Origin: Isochrysis galbana
Lineage: Eukaryota > Haptophyta > Isochrysidales > Isochrysidaceae
DNA: 51,500 nt
Reading direction: 5' to 3'
Assembly: GCA_018136815.1 (NCBI GenBank)
Contig: CM030937.1
Coordinates: 385,953-437,452, forward strand
Shown: positions 31,506-41,264 of the stretch, one piece after another
Position numbering within the stretch: the first letter of the stretch is position 1
How the letters are laid out: each line of letters opens with the position of its first letter
The notes under the pieces: generated by a model
Database searches by the model: none
What the model was told of the DNA's origin: nothing
The model's input: the letters and a program-made list of their open reading frames with translations, nothing else
Position numbers and translations under genes: made by a program

Positions 31506-33989
31506 ATGCGGCTCGGCCTCGCCTGCGCGCTCTGTGCGCTGGCGGCGTGCGAAGGAGTGGGCGTGGGCGGTCGGACCCGGGCTCACGAGTCTCGCCGTCG
31601 CCTCGCCCTCTCCAACAGCTCGTCGTGCAACTGCGTCAATCTTGGCTGGACTGTGCCTTTCGAGGCACTCAGTGGCCAGATGCCAAGAGGAGAGATTGCA
31701 CGCTCCTCCTTTGGTGGAGAGTGCTGGGCGGGGCTGCAGACGGAATGTGCGGCGGGAGGTGGGCTGCACGGCGCGCCGGAGTGCAACGTGACAACGCTCG
31801 AAACCTTGCTCGCTAGGGTCTACACATTCACGTTCTGGCCATCTGCAGATTTTGTTGCATGGCTCGTCTCCACTGCCGAGGAGTGCCAGCCGTACCAATT
31901 CTTCAAGGCGGAGCCGGTCGCTCTTTTCCTGGAGGCGCCAGTCCTCCCGCCCATGGTGTGGGATCCCGACTCAGTGGCTTCATTCATGCTTATCTACGCG
32001 TGGGTGATAGGGCTGCCCAACACTGCCTACGAGCCGTTCATTGCCAACTGGATCACCGGCTCGCAGTGGGCATCCTTTGAGGCAGCCGACTACGAGAAGC
32101 TCGGCTTCTCGATCGGGGAGGCCTACGCTGCCAACCTACGCTTCAAGAGTTATCTGTCCAATTTCTCTCAGGCGGGGGAATACGATCCGTTCATTGACGC
32201 CCAGACGCGCCTCGGGCCAACACTCATCTACCCGCAGGTGATCCTTGAGCGCCTGGTCGACGTGAATGCGCCCAACTACTTCGAGATCGAGTACTTCGTC
32301 AACTTCGCGTGGGAAGATCGGCGCATCTTCACCCGCTGTAAGTCGGTGACTGACGAGCAGATGGACCCCACCGACCCGTGCTCCATCTACTGGCAGCCGC
32401 GGGTCTTATTACCAGATGCTCTTGGCAATGATGATGAACCGCAGCTGGTGCAAGATCTGGGCCTCACGACGCACGTCGGCCAGGAGATGAGCTCGGTCCT
32501 CGAACAGGCACTGCCCGGTCTTGAGCGATCCATCGCATACAAGCAGTTCCGGCAGCGCGCCAAGTTTCTCATTGTGCTCGACTACAACGCCTTGCCTTTT
32601 GACCGACACTCGCTCAACTTCACGATGCGGCTGCCGCCAACCGACACGGCGGACAAGGCATGCTTCGCCACCGGGGAGCGCAACTCAACAGTGGTGGAGC
32701 TCCCGTCGCTTCAACTCGGTGCCGACTGGGCGAATGGCGACAAACCCGCCATTTGGAGAGGCTGGGCCAGCCAAGTGCGTCAATCGGCACGGCCCGCAAA
32801 TCAGCTATGGGACATCGTCGATTTCACTGCGCACGCTGAGGCGGTGTACACCGACCCACTGCTTTCGCTCGAGTCGACGGAATGGACGTATGCCAACAAT
32901 CCCGCATTCGTACTGCGTGGTAATTTAATGAGCGACTCGCCGCAGCTGGTGGAGGAATTCCGCAGCAATGGCGAGTACCAAGTGTGCCAAGTCACCTTCT
33001 CCATTTCGATTGAGCGGCGCAACATCTATCACATCTTCAACTACATCATCATGCAGGTGGTGCTTGTAGTGCTGAGCTGGTGCACCTTTTTCATCGACCC
33101 TTCCAGCCTGGACGCGCGGCTGGGCATCTCGCTTACCCTCTTGTTGGCCATCAATGTGTTCCAAGTGCGCCACTCACCATGTGCCCTCGCCCGCACCCTA
33201 CCCTCACCCCTCCCTTGGCCTACGGCCTCTTCCGCGCCAGAATGCCTGTTGCTGCCTCTCCCATCAGCGTACCGCCTCCCCACCCCGCAGATTGTGCTCG
33301 TCGACAAGATGCCCGAGACTGGCTCCTTGTCTCGACTGCAATGGTTCACCATCATGAACACGCTGGTCCTTGGGCTAATGGCGTTGGAGTCCATTGTGGT
33401 CTGCTCGTGCTGGAAGTGGCGGCTAGTGCAGATCGAGCTAGACCGCCGCCTCAAGGAAGTGACGAATAAGAAAGCCGCCGAGTGGGCTGTACAAAGGCTG
33501 CAGCGAGCTTATCGTCGCATCAAATTGCGCCGCCTGCGCCAGCGCTTCATGGACAAGCACCCCTCTAGAGAATGGATTTCACCGAGACCACAAAAACGCC
33601 GCATCTCCGTTGGCCCTGTTGAGGGCGCCCAGGCTGCCCGCGAGTCGTTGGGCTCCCACTCAGATTTGGAATTTGGCGATGTTGCCCTCTTGGCCCTCAC
33701 ATTCTCGGAACCCGCTGATCGGTGAGCAGCGAGCTTACTTGGCGCACCCAAGGCCTAGTATACCGCGCAAGTATCATCCATGGCCGCGCCCCTGGCCCTC
33801 CAAGCCCCACGCTCCAACTTTGAGCCTCACCATTACTACTCATTCAGGTGGTACTTGTTTAAGAAGCGAATGCATCGCCGCCGACTACGCTTAGTGAGCG
33901 CCATCGCCGTCTACGGCGATCAGGTGAGCATGTGCATCATCTTCCCCGCTCTCCTCGCAATCGTCTTCGCTTTGTCGTTTGGTTCCTAG
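31506..33989 (+). CDS. Pentameric ligand-gated ion channel homologue (Cys-loop superfamily)
   Basis: Three exons, 31506..33164, 33291..33721 and 33848..33989, 743 aa; both introns are 126 bp (GTGCGC...CAG, GTGAGC...CAG). A signal peptide (MRLGLACALCALAACEG) is followed by a Cys-rich stretch and a SAM-like helical segment at about 152-217. Residues about 236-505 fit the beta-sandwich ligand-binding domain, with LPFDRHSLNF at the position of the F/Y-PFDxQxC loop but without the loop cysteines. M1 is about 510-530 (YIIMQVVLVVLSWCTFF), M2 about 535-555 (LGISLTLLLAINVF), M3 about 568-590, then a basic cytoplasmic loop. M4 (MCIIFPALLAIVFALSF) is in the last exon. It is probably a plasma-membrane cation or anion channel. 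Intron 1 is open and in frame, so an unspliced reading would look like one exon. Confidence 0.85.
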
Positions 33990-34320
33990 CAAGGTGCTAC
34001 CCGAGGTCCAGTTTTTAACCCCCCCCCGCCCTATTTTGGTACAAACTGTATAAAAATCTCTTGAAGATGCCTACAAATACGTCTAGCTTGCCCTTCCTCC
34101 GGGCACCCGGAGACAGCACCCTTGCCCCAAATGGCCGAAGCCCAGGGCTTCTCCTATCGCTCACTCACCAAGGAAAAGCACCGGGCGGGGTAGGGGAGGA
34201 TCTTCTGGCTATCTCGTCAATGAGCAGAAGGTCGTGCCCTTCACAGCTTGGCCGCCGCGAGCAGTCCTTGAGGAATGAATGACTGCGTCTCGAGGTTACT
34301 CCAAATAGTGCTAGAAAATG
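33990..34320. other. Intergenic
   Basis: 3' flank of the channel gene; nothing recognised. Confidence 0.5.
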
Positions 34321-34960
34321 AACATCTGAGCGTTAGTACCACTACTGCCACTAGCACTAGCCCGGTGCTATCTAGTGCTATCACGACAACCCTCAGCGCA
34401 CTTGCCCGCGCACCTCGACACTCGACGCGTGCTTGAGTGACGGATCGAGCATGACCACTGGCTCGAGCTATGCGACGAGACGGAAGGGGAACGATCGGCG
34501 GGAGACGCGGCGGAAATGGCCGGGAGTGAGGAGTGATGGAATGGCGGGCTTGACCACCTCCTCAACAAAAGAAGGCGGGAGGACGGGCTTGGGCGAGGGC
34601 GAGCGCGAGGACGGAGCAGACATGGCGGGGCGATTGGGGATGGATAGGATAGGGCCTGAGGCTGAGGCTGAGGAGAGGTGTTTGGTACTGAAGGGGTGTT
34701 GAGAACGAGAACGAGGGACGAGAACGGGAACGAGAACGAGCAAGCGACGAACGAAGAACGGCGGACGACAGAACGGATAGAGTCCGAATGTCTGATGACA
34801 CGGCACCACACTCACATCAACCCACTCTCCACCTCCACACTTACGCATCTTTATCAAGGAACGCACAGAGGCCTGCTGGCGGACGAACGGTTGCGTCGTG
34901 TTGTCGTGTTAGTACCGGGCTAGTGACTAGTGAGAGTAGTGGTACTAATGCTCACTTACA
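34321..34960. mobile_element. Small inverted-repeat DNA element (MITE-like)
   Basis: The left end tgagcgttagtaccactact (34327) and following actagcccggtgcta ... cacgacaac pair with the right end, which reads in reverse complement tgagcattagtaccactact, then actagcccggtacta and cacgacaac. The imperfect inverted repeats are about 55-60 bp with indels, enclosing about 630 bp. No transposase frame is inside. The interior near 34563-34615 resembles 18937-18985 in reverse orientation. Confidence 0.7.
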
Positions 34961-34984
34961 TTAAAATTTAAAAGTAGGTTGCGA

Positions 34985-35131
34985 CCGGACCATATCTAAG
35001 ACCTTCATCCTTCACCCCAATCCCCCTAGTAGTGCACCAGGGCAGCCGCCTGATGGCGGGTGGGGGGGGGGGGTAGAAAGTATGCTACATGTCAATGGTG
35101 GTTCCATGAGCCGCAAGTGCGGTAAGAATAA
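34985..35131 (+). mobile_element. 5'-truncated retroposon, left part, split by a nested insertion
   Basis: From ggaccatatctaag (34988) this matches the 3' third of the family, including a ccgc-aagt-gcgg hairpin (35112-35123). It is interrupted at 35131 by a complete inverted copy and resumes at 35880, ending near 35910 with aatatgaagttttta. Truncation at the 5' side is typical of target-primed retroposition. Confidence 0.7.
35113..35131. repeat. Target-site duplication, left copy (19 bp)
   Basis: gcaagtgcggtaagaataa is repeated exactly at 35880-35898; the match stops cleanly at both outer and inner edges. Confidence 0.9.
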
Positions 35132-35879
35132 AATAAACCTTTTAATAGTCTCACCGCACACGCGGCCGTGGACCCTCTACTTTCTACTCACGTAGGAAAC
35201 TTTCTACACCCCCACTTCCCCGGCCCTTCTCCCCCGCCATAAGGCGACTCCCCCCGTGCACTACTAGGGGGATAGGGGTGAAGGGCTTAGATATGGTCCG
35301 GTGGCCCGCGCCCCCCCCCGGTGATCATTCCCCCCCTTCCTCCTGTGTCTCCGAGTGAGCGGCGGTCTCAGCCCCGACTTATCCTGTAAACAGGTGCGGG
35401 ACTTACCTATTTTTCGGTGAGCGGAGCTCTCGCTCCGCCCACCCCCTTCTCCGTGCTCTCTCTCCCCTCTCCTGCGGCACGCGCGATGGCGCGCCTGCGG
35501 CAGGCCTGCAGCTGCCCCTGGCGACCCCTGGAGGCTCCTGGAGGCCAGCTCTGGGGGCAGAGGAGGCTGGGACTGGGCCCTGGCCTCCCCTGCCTCTCCC
35601 TCGCTGGCGCTCCTGAGCCTCAAGGGCCCCCACTCTGCACCTGTCTGCCTGTCGACCAGGGGGGAGGGGGGGTTGGAGCAATGGGCTGGTCACGAGGGGC
35701 CAGGATGGGCGAATGGGGCGAGCCTGTGGGGAAGGGAGTGGGTCAGTAGGGCAGTGGCCTCCTGGCAAGCCATCAGGCGTGCCAGGAGGATGGGTGGTTC
35801 CTCCCCCATGGCAGGGGAGGAGTGGAGAGAGGGGGGGGGCTCGTGCCCCCCCATGGGTCAACCAAGTATAAACTTAGTT
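35132..35879 (-). mobile_element. Short retroposon, copy 2 (748 bp, complete, inverted)
   Basis: Minus-strand copy of 3343-4097, starting aactaagtttatactt at 35879 and ending aaaaggttta at about 35134. It keeps the hairpin ccgc-gtgt-gcgg before the tail. Most positions agree with copy 1, with small indels. The target is another member of the same family. Confidence 0.9.
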
Positions 35880-35898
35880 GCAAGTGCGGTAAGAATAA
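35880..35898. repeat. Target-site duplication, right copy (19 bp)
   Basis: Second copy of 35113-35131; it also marks where the interrupted host retroposon resumes. Confidence 0.9.
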
Positions 35899-35910
35899 TA
35901 TGAAGTTTTT

Positions 35911-36508
35911 ATTTGTCATTCACGGTGTGCACTGTACAAAATACAGCAAATAAATAAAGTAATGAGTTAACTTAAATTTGACACCTTCAATTTGAATAAA
36001 ATTGAAATTATGAATAAAAATAAAAGTATGAATAAACTTAAACGTATCTGGTCCTCTTTTGATGGATCGCGACCTTAACCAGCTGGTCGGAGTCGCAGAG
36101 GCACCGGAGTAACGGGCAACGAGTGCCCACAGGTCAAACTAACATTGTACACGTTGGCAGACGTGGAAACGAGACGTCTTGTTGGCGCGAAAGAAGAGAA
36201 ATACCATATGCTACGCTAGCAGACTGCGCCATCAAAAGCAATCATGGGTTCCGCCGTTCCGCATGCCTTTGCACGAATGGCATTTGACGGGAGGGCATCA
36301 TGGATGTGCTTTTGCCTGGCGTACTCGAGCCGGCTGTTGAGCACGTCGAACAGTGCATGCACTGCTGGCGCGCAGGTGATGGTGGAGTGACATGCATTCA
36401 ACAACAGCTTGGCGCGGGCACTCGGTCCAGTTGGTGGTGGAGCGTCCATCACATGATGGAAGACAAAACCGCACAGAGGAGGGGCATCCGGCCAAATTAT
36501 TTGGTGAT
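35911..36508 (-). other. AT-rich flank and 3' UTR of the SelM-like gene
   Basis: 35911-36060 is AT-rich with aataaa-type repeats. 36200-36508, read on the minus strand, should be the 3' UTR in which a SECIS element is expected. I see a hairpin there (atgcc/ggcat arms, about 36258-36282) but no convincing SECIS core. Confidence 0.4.
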
Positions 36509-37123
36509 TTAGTCTTTCCGTTTAAAGCCTTTCGCCTCAAGGAGGGCCTCGAAGCGAGGCGCGTCATAACCGTTAAGGTCAATGCGCTGCTTTTCACGAC
36601 CCATGTCGTCGAGCACGACAAGATCAGGGTTGTGGTGTCGAATCCAAGACACTTCCAAGTTTTGCCTGCGAGGTGCAACCGTGAATAGCGCCATGGTAAC
36701 CCTGAGCTCACCACCCAAGTGCATGCAACCTACGAGCAATTGGGCTCTAGGTCGCCAGTGTGCACAGCCTTGCTCACCAATCTTTCCACCCCTCATCCTT
36801 CTGAAGGTACTTCTTGAGCTTGGCATTGTGCCCCTCGTCCAACTTTCATCCAGTGCAGCTCTCGATCCTGCCTCGTGTACCCGGCTGGGCATCCACGACG
36901 CCCTGAATGCAGGCAGGCCCCAAAATGTTAGGCAACGCATGCTGTCATTACGCAAGGCCATAAGAGAGAGAGAGAGCTCTTGCGGCCTCACCTGGACAAT
37001 GCACGTCCGCCGCTCGACGCGGCCGTCCGCGAAGCTGGCGGTCGCCTCGCACCCGCCCGCCTGCTTCGCGCCGCCCGCTGCGGCGCTCGCTGCGAGCGCG
37101 GTGAGGACGACGCCCAGCCTCAT
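36509..37123 (-). CDS. SelM/Sep15-family selenoprotein with in-frame TGA (Sec)
   Basis: Three exons: complement(36992..37123), (36778..36902), (36509..36665); 137 aa if the TGA at 36848-36846 is read as selenocysteine. Introns are 89 bp (GTGAGG...CAG) and 112 bp (GTGAGC...CAG); all phases agree. The protein has a signal peptide (MRLGVVLTALAASAAAGG), then the redox motif C-T-G-U (CxxU, as CGGU in SelM), a lysine-rich helix, and the conserved C-terminal part NLEVSWIRHHNPDLVVLDD, then FEALLEAKGFKRK. Family members are thioredoxin-fold oxidoreductases of the ER lumen. Without Sec decoding, the protein would stop right after the active-site Cys and the well-conserved downstream frame would make no sense. 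No SECIS was identified by eye, so this remains to be shown. Confidence 0.85.
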   Translation of the reverse strand: MRLGVVLTALAASAAAGGAKQAGGCEATASFADGRVERRTCIVQVRPQELSLSLMALRNDSMRCLTFWGLPAFRASWMPSRVHEAGSRAALDESWTRGTMPSSRSTFRRMRGGKIGEQGCAHWRPRAQLLVGCMHLGGELRVTMALFTVAPRRQNLEVSWIRHHNPDLVVLDDMGREKQRIDLNGYDAPRFEALLEAKGFKRKD

Positions 37124-37404
37124 CACTCGCGAGCGTGGCGCGTAATCTTGAAGGGACGGTGGCTCTTCTTTTTTACTACTAGTAGTACTGCGAGTATTCC
37201 GTGTCCACCCAATTCCTGGCGCGTGCCCAACTCCTGGTGCTGCAGTCCTTCGTCCTTCGGCCCCTTTGAGGCTGCTGGGAGAGCTCTGGCATGAGTGATG
37301 CCGCAGAGTCAGAGGGCCAGACTACCACTGTCGTGGCTTTGGCCGCAGGAGCGGCGCCCCGCGCGCGCCGGTCACGCTGGACCAAACACAGGGACGGCGG
37401 CGAG
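37124..37404. other. 5' flank of the SelM-like gene
   Basis: No gene recognised; short open frames are by-products. Confidence 0.4.
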
Positions 37405-37510
37405 CGCTGTTGTGACGAATTGGAATGGCCCATGGGGCCTGAGGGCAATGAGGAAGGAGCAAGGCCGGCGGCAGGCGCGGCGAGGGAGACGACTTTGGAC
37501 GGCGGCAAAA
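37405..37510 (-). repeat. Interspersed repeat related to 19012-19110
   Basis: Reverse complement reads aagtcgtctccctcgccgcg, a Pro/Ala-coding block, and attgccctcaggccc, as in 19012-19080. Confidence 0.6.
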
Positions 37511-38261
37511 GCGACATCGAGCGAGCGGCGAGAGGCGAGGGGCGGTGTGAGATGGGCATTCTGTGTGCACGTGCGTGATGAAGAGCGCAGAGCTCAGAGC
37601 AGAGCAATAGGACATGCCAGAGCTGCAGGGCGGGGCCTAGCCCTCGGGGAGGCATCGCTGAGGAGAGGAGGGCGAGAGATGGGTGCACGTTCTGCCGCTA
37701 GCAGTGCCCTTCCCATGCGACTCAGCTCTCGAAGGGCTCACAGAGTATCACAGTAACAGTAACATGCACAAATGTTACGTATCGAGAGTTGAACTCACTG
37801 AGCTCGCACCGGATTTGGGTTTTGTTTGGCGCCAAGTGCCGCCGGCCATGGTTTTCTTGTTGTAAGGGTAATTTTATTTTTGCGCTCATGCCTTGGGGCA
37901 GCCCAAATTCCTGAATATCCCTCGGGGCGATATCCACCCAAATAAATATTCCGCGGAATATGCCTGAATATTTCTGCCTGGCCCTAAAAAAAATATTCTT
38001 GAAGGTGACTACTTCGTTGCTAGCCGCCATCCCCTTTACTGGGGTCTACACCTGACATCGCCTTCGCCCTACCCTCACTCCCCTTCCCGTTCCCCCCCTC
38101 GTTCCTTTTTGTTTGGTTTCGGGGGACCCTCGGGGTCTGTCAGACAGATCCGACTCTTGATGCACACTGTTGTGCACCATGCCGGCTGTTCTCCCCATGG
38201 GGTTGGTGTTGTGTCTGGCCAGGCCTGTGCCTCGTGCTTGTGCACGAGGTCAGTGCCGCGG

Positions 38262-38600
38262 CGGTGTAGGGGCCCAGCCGTGAGGCTTTCCCTATGGGGT
38301 GCGGCTTGTAGCCGACTTGGTTCGTATGGTGGCTGGCCAATGCTGGCTGGGAGGAGGTGAGGATTGTGTGGGCCATGCTGGCCATGGTGAGCCTGCTGGT
38401 TCTTGGCTTTCCGGGGTCGGCACGGGGCGAGCCTCGTGCGCACCTGGGTCAGTGGGGCGCCCTCTCGCGGGCGCTTCAGTTGCGCGGCGTCCAGCATTGC
38501 CTGATCGTCCGGCGTGGCGGGGGTGACGGTGGAGGGGGAGGGGAGCGGCGCGCGCTCCATGACCCTATCGTTTTAACGATAGTTGTTTCTGCCTGGCCCT
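38262..38600 (+). repeat. Dispersed repeat unit ending in an accctatcgttttaacgatag palindrome, copy 1
   Basis: Starts gtgtaggggcccagccgtga and ends with gcgctccatgaccctatcg followed by the palindrome ctatcgttttaacgatag. The unit recurs at 38640-38985; its end also occurs near 45240-45350. Confidence 0.7.
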
Positions 38601-38639
38601 AACGAGGTCCGAGTCAGAGCCGCAGCTGTGTAGCTGTGT

Positions 38640-38985
38640 AGTGTGTAGGGGCCCAGCCTTGCGGCTTTCTCTATGGGAGAGTGCCTTTTGCACTTGATGT
38701 CAGAGCCCCAGAGGTCCAGAGGGCAGAGGGGACTGGCTTGTCTTGCAGGGGGCTGTGGATGTGGAGGCCTTCTCTAGTGTTCTGGCCAAGCTCGGCCTTC
38801 AGGTGTCAGGTGGCGGCACGGGCCGGGGCTCGCGTGCACCTAGGTGGCTGGGTTGCCTGCTCGCAGCCGCTTCGGCGGCGCATCGTCCATCATGGCCTGA
38901 TCGTTCGTCGCGGCGGGGTGGGCGGGAGAGGGGAGCGGCGCGCGTTCCATGGCACCCTATCGGTTTAACGATATTTCCACCAATT
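38640..38985 (+). repeat. Dispersed repeat unit, copy 2
   Basis: Begins gtgtaggggcccagccttgc and ends gcgttccatggcaccctatc with ggtttaacgata; order and spacing match copy 1. Confidence 0.7.
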
Positions 38986-39042
38986 TTTACGGCGAGCACT
39001 CACTACACACAACGTAGTCCAGCGCGGCGACAGGGCACTAAT

Positions 39043-40116
39043 TCAGGTCGGCCGTTTGTGAAGGTCCATTGTCCGCACATGCCTCGCTACCACAAACGCA
39101 GCCGCCATCAGGGCAAGGCGGTGCAACTTGCCGGGCAGTACCCTGCGGAAGACCCGCCGATACCTAAGGAGGAGCAGCCCGACCGCGACCAATGACAGAG
39201 TCCGTACTGCTCTCACCCCGTACCGCCTCATTACGTTGCGAGTCCCCCCACACAGCGCGCGCATGATGTGCTGGCGAAGGACAAAGAATAGCAACCATTC
39301 TGGTGCGTCCGATCGGTGCCTGTGTGGAGGCGCGGATTTGCCGGCGACCCCTCTGGTTCTAGACGCAGGCGCCTCGGTGCTCACCTCCTCGGCGCTCGGA
39401 GATAGCGCCTGACTAAGAGGTCGCACTCGCAGGTAATCTGGACCATTTGACCATGGTTGTATGAGTTCTGCGATTTTGGCAGGCAGCTCTCCCTGGATCC
39501 CCGGCTGCGTCAATCGAGCGCGGAAGTCGGGCGCCAGACGCGCCAACGCTGCGGGCCGATCGGCGCGCGGGACAAGTAGCACGCCCATCAACTGCCAGAA
39601 CCGCGAAATCATCTGCGAAAGAGACATACCAGTGCTGAGCATCTCAATCGGTGGGGTCGAGAAGAGCACGTCGTGAAGCCCATGTGGCAACAGTTGCCCG
39701 AGTCCGTGGTCTTGGAAGTTGAGCCAAATCGCAGCGGACCAGCAGGCGGAATTGTACGAAATGCAGACGCTCAACAGCGCGGAGCCGGCGAGTATGTGAC
39801 GCGGTATTATCTGCACGAGCAACCAGACAAGCGTGGCGGAGCCGACAAGCGCACTAAGCACGCGCAGAACGTAGAGTGCCGGCCGCCCTGCGACCCATCC
39901 GGGGAGCAGGCTCCAGCGTAGCCATGCGCCGAGCACCCCGTTGAGCACTAGTGCCGAGAGAGCGTAATCTGCGGGCGCGAGCAACCTCTCTGGCGGTAAG
40001 AAGGTGGGGAACAAGAGCAGCGCAAGGCCAGCTGGCCCCGCGAAGAGGAGAGAGGCAGCAGATGCCCAGACGAGGCCATCCGAGTAAAAGAGCCGTCCGT
40101 CCCAGTACAAGAGCAT
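39043..40116 (-). CDS. Multi-pass membrane protein, unknown family
   Basis: Intronless, 357 aa, starting at the ATG at 40116. About five hydrophobic segments fall in the first 150 residues (WASAASLLFAGPAGLALLLF, YALSALVLNGVLGAWL, YVLRVLSALVGSATLVWLLV, ILAGSALLSVCISYNSACW). Then comes a soluble loop with an amphipathic PHGLHDVLFSTPPIEML and a Ser/Ala/Pro stretch. Two more hydrophobic segments close the protein (TLSLVAVGLLLL, LALMAAAFVVA), with many Arg and His. No family is recognised. A 60-residue low-complexity loop could hide an intron, but the frame is uninterrupted. Confidence 0.6.
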   Translation of the reverse strand: MLLYWDGRLFYSDGLVWASAASLLFAGPAGLALLLFPTFLPPERLLAPADYALSALVLNGVLGAWLRWSLLPGWVAGRPALYVLRVLSALVGSATLVWLLVQIIPRHILAGSALLSVCISYNSACWSAAIWLNFQDHGLGQLLPHGLHDVLFSTPPIEMLSTGMSLSQMISRFWQLMGVLLVPRADRPAALARLAPDFRARLTQPGIQGELPAKIAELIQPWSNGPDYLRVRPLSQALSPSAEEVSTEAPASRTRGVAGKSAPPHRHRSDAPEWLLFFVLRQHIMRALCGGTRNVMRRYGVRAVRTLSLVAVGLLLLRYRRVFRRVLPGKLHRLALMAAAFVVARHVRTMDLHKRPT

Positions 40117-40129
40117 CGCCCGGCCGTAC

Positions 40130-40300
40130 TCGCACCCGCACGCCGCACTCCCCCTACCCTCTCCCTTTCCCTTTCCCTCTCCTTTCCTCCCCTCTCTTCT
40201 CTCTCTTGTTCTCTCTTGTTCTCTCTTTTCCTCTCTCTTGCTCCTTCTCTCTCCGTCTTTCTTGTGGGCCGCGCAGCCTCCCTGCTGCGCACTACAACCT
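40130..40300 (+). repeat. CT-rich tract upstream of the membrane protein gene
   Basis: Includes repeated ccctttccct and ttctctcttg units; it is GA-rich on the sense strand of the gene. Confidence 0.8.
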
Positions 40301-40313
40301 CTCCGCGCGAGAA

Positions 40314-40339
40314 GGGGGGGGGGGGGGGGGGGGGGGGGG
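40314..40339 (+). repeat. G26 homopolymer
   Basis: Twenty-six consecutive G, then A and nine G. A likely G-quadruplex and slippage site; the length may be imprecise in the assembly. Confidence 0.9.
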
Positions 40340-40515
40340 AGGGGGGGGGAGCGGAAAGAACAACAGAAGTAGAGAAGAGCCCCGTGAAATATTCAAAAGA
40401 ATGAAGGAACAGAGAAGAGATTGTGGGAGGGAAAGAGTCTGAACGAGCTTTTTAGTATAATGACCTCATACTATGAAAGGAGTCCATCGAGACCTCGTGA
40501 GTGCTAGACTCAACA

Positions 40516-40676
40516 TGTTTGGCCCTAACCCAGGAGGGCCCAGTGAGTGATAGCAATATCGTGTAGACCATTGGAAACATCATGATGTTAGCGCGCTCGC
40601 GAGACAACAAAAGGAACTCCGGCGACGTTCCCCTACTCCCCCTCTTCTCACTGGGAGTAGATCTCACACCTGTACA
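40516..40676. repeat. Interspersed TG...CA repeat, copy 2 (LTR-like)
   Basis: Matches 7411-7560 with the same ends (tgtttggccc ... tgtaca). It lies 400 bp upstream of the membrane protein start. Confidence 0.6.
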
Positions 40677-40998
40677 ACAAAACCACGCCAAGGTCAAACA
40701 CAACCTTCAGCTCCTCACTCCCCACTCCTCACTCGCTAGCTACTAGTAGTGGCCTAGAGGCTTGCGCTTCGCAGAGCGGCCCGCCTCGCAGAGAGTCTCC
40801 CCCCCTTCTTCCCTCCTTCCCATCCATGGCTCCTAGAGCCCCCGACGTGCGACGTGCCGACGTGCCGACGTGCCGCGCCACGCGCCACGCGCCACGCGCC
40901 ACAGCCCAAGCACCAAGCAGCTCCACCTACACCTACACTGTGGCAAACCAAAGGGGGTACACCATCTACGCAAGGGGATTTTTTGGGGTGGGGGTGGG

Positions 40999-41187
40999 CC
41001 TACATGTGAAACACATTCAAACTTAGAAATAAAAATAGAAATAGCAAAAACAGTATGTTTTTTTGCCGAGGAAAAACAGTGTAAAAAACAAATGTGCCGG
41101 GTAGGTGGGCCGCCCGAAATAAAACAGCGAAAAACATATGTTTTGGACCTCCGAAAAAAAACTCTTTTCCTGTGGTTCACATGTAGG
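40999..41187. mobile_element. 189-bp inverted-repeat element
   Basis: cctacatgtgaaacaca at 40999 is mirrored by tgtggttcacatgtagg ending at 41187 (16 of 17 bases complementary). The interior is rich in A-runs and aaaacag/ctgtttt-like words. No coding capacity. Confidence 0.65.
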
Positions 41188-41264
41188 GGGGTGGGGTGAG
41201 TAACTACAACCAAGGTGGCGGCCGCCTCTAGGGGTAGGCCAAAATGTCCAGTAAAATCTACCCA

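Noticed and set aside
33165..33290. In-frame insert of 42 residues in the channel protein
   Set aside because: Begins GTGCGC and ends CCGCAG, Pro-rich, and lies between M2 and the M2-M3 loop where family members have no insert; treated as an intron.
36243..36300. Hairpin in the SelM-like 3' UTR as a SECIS candidate
   Set aside because: Arms ccgt/acgg and atgcc/ggcat fold, but an ATGA/GA core at the right distance with apical AA could not be aligned convincingly.
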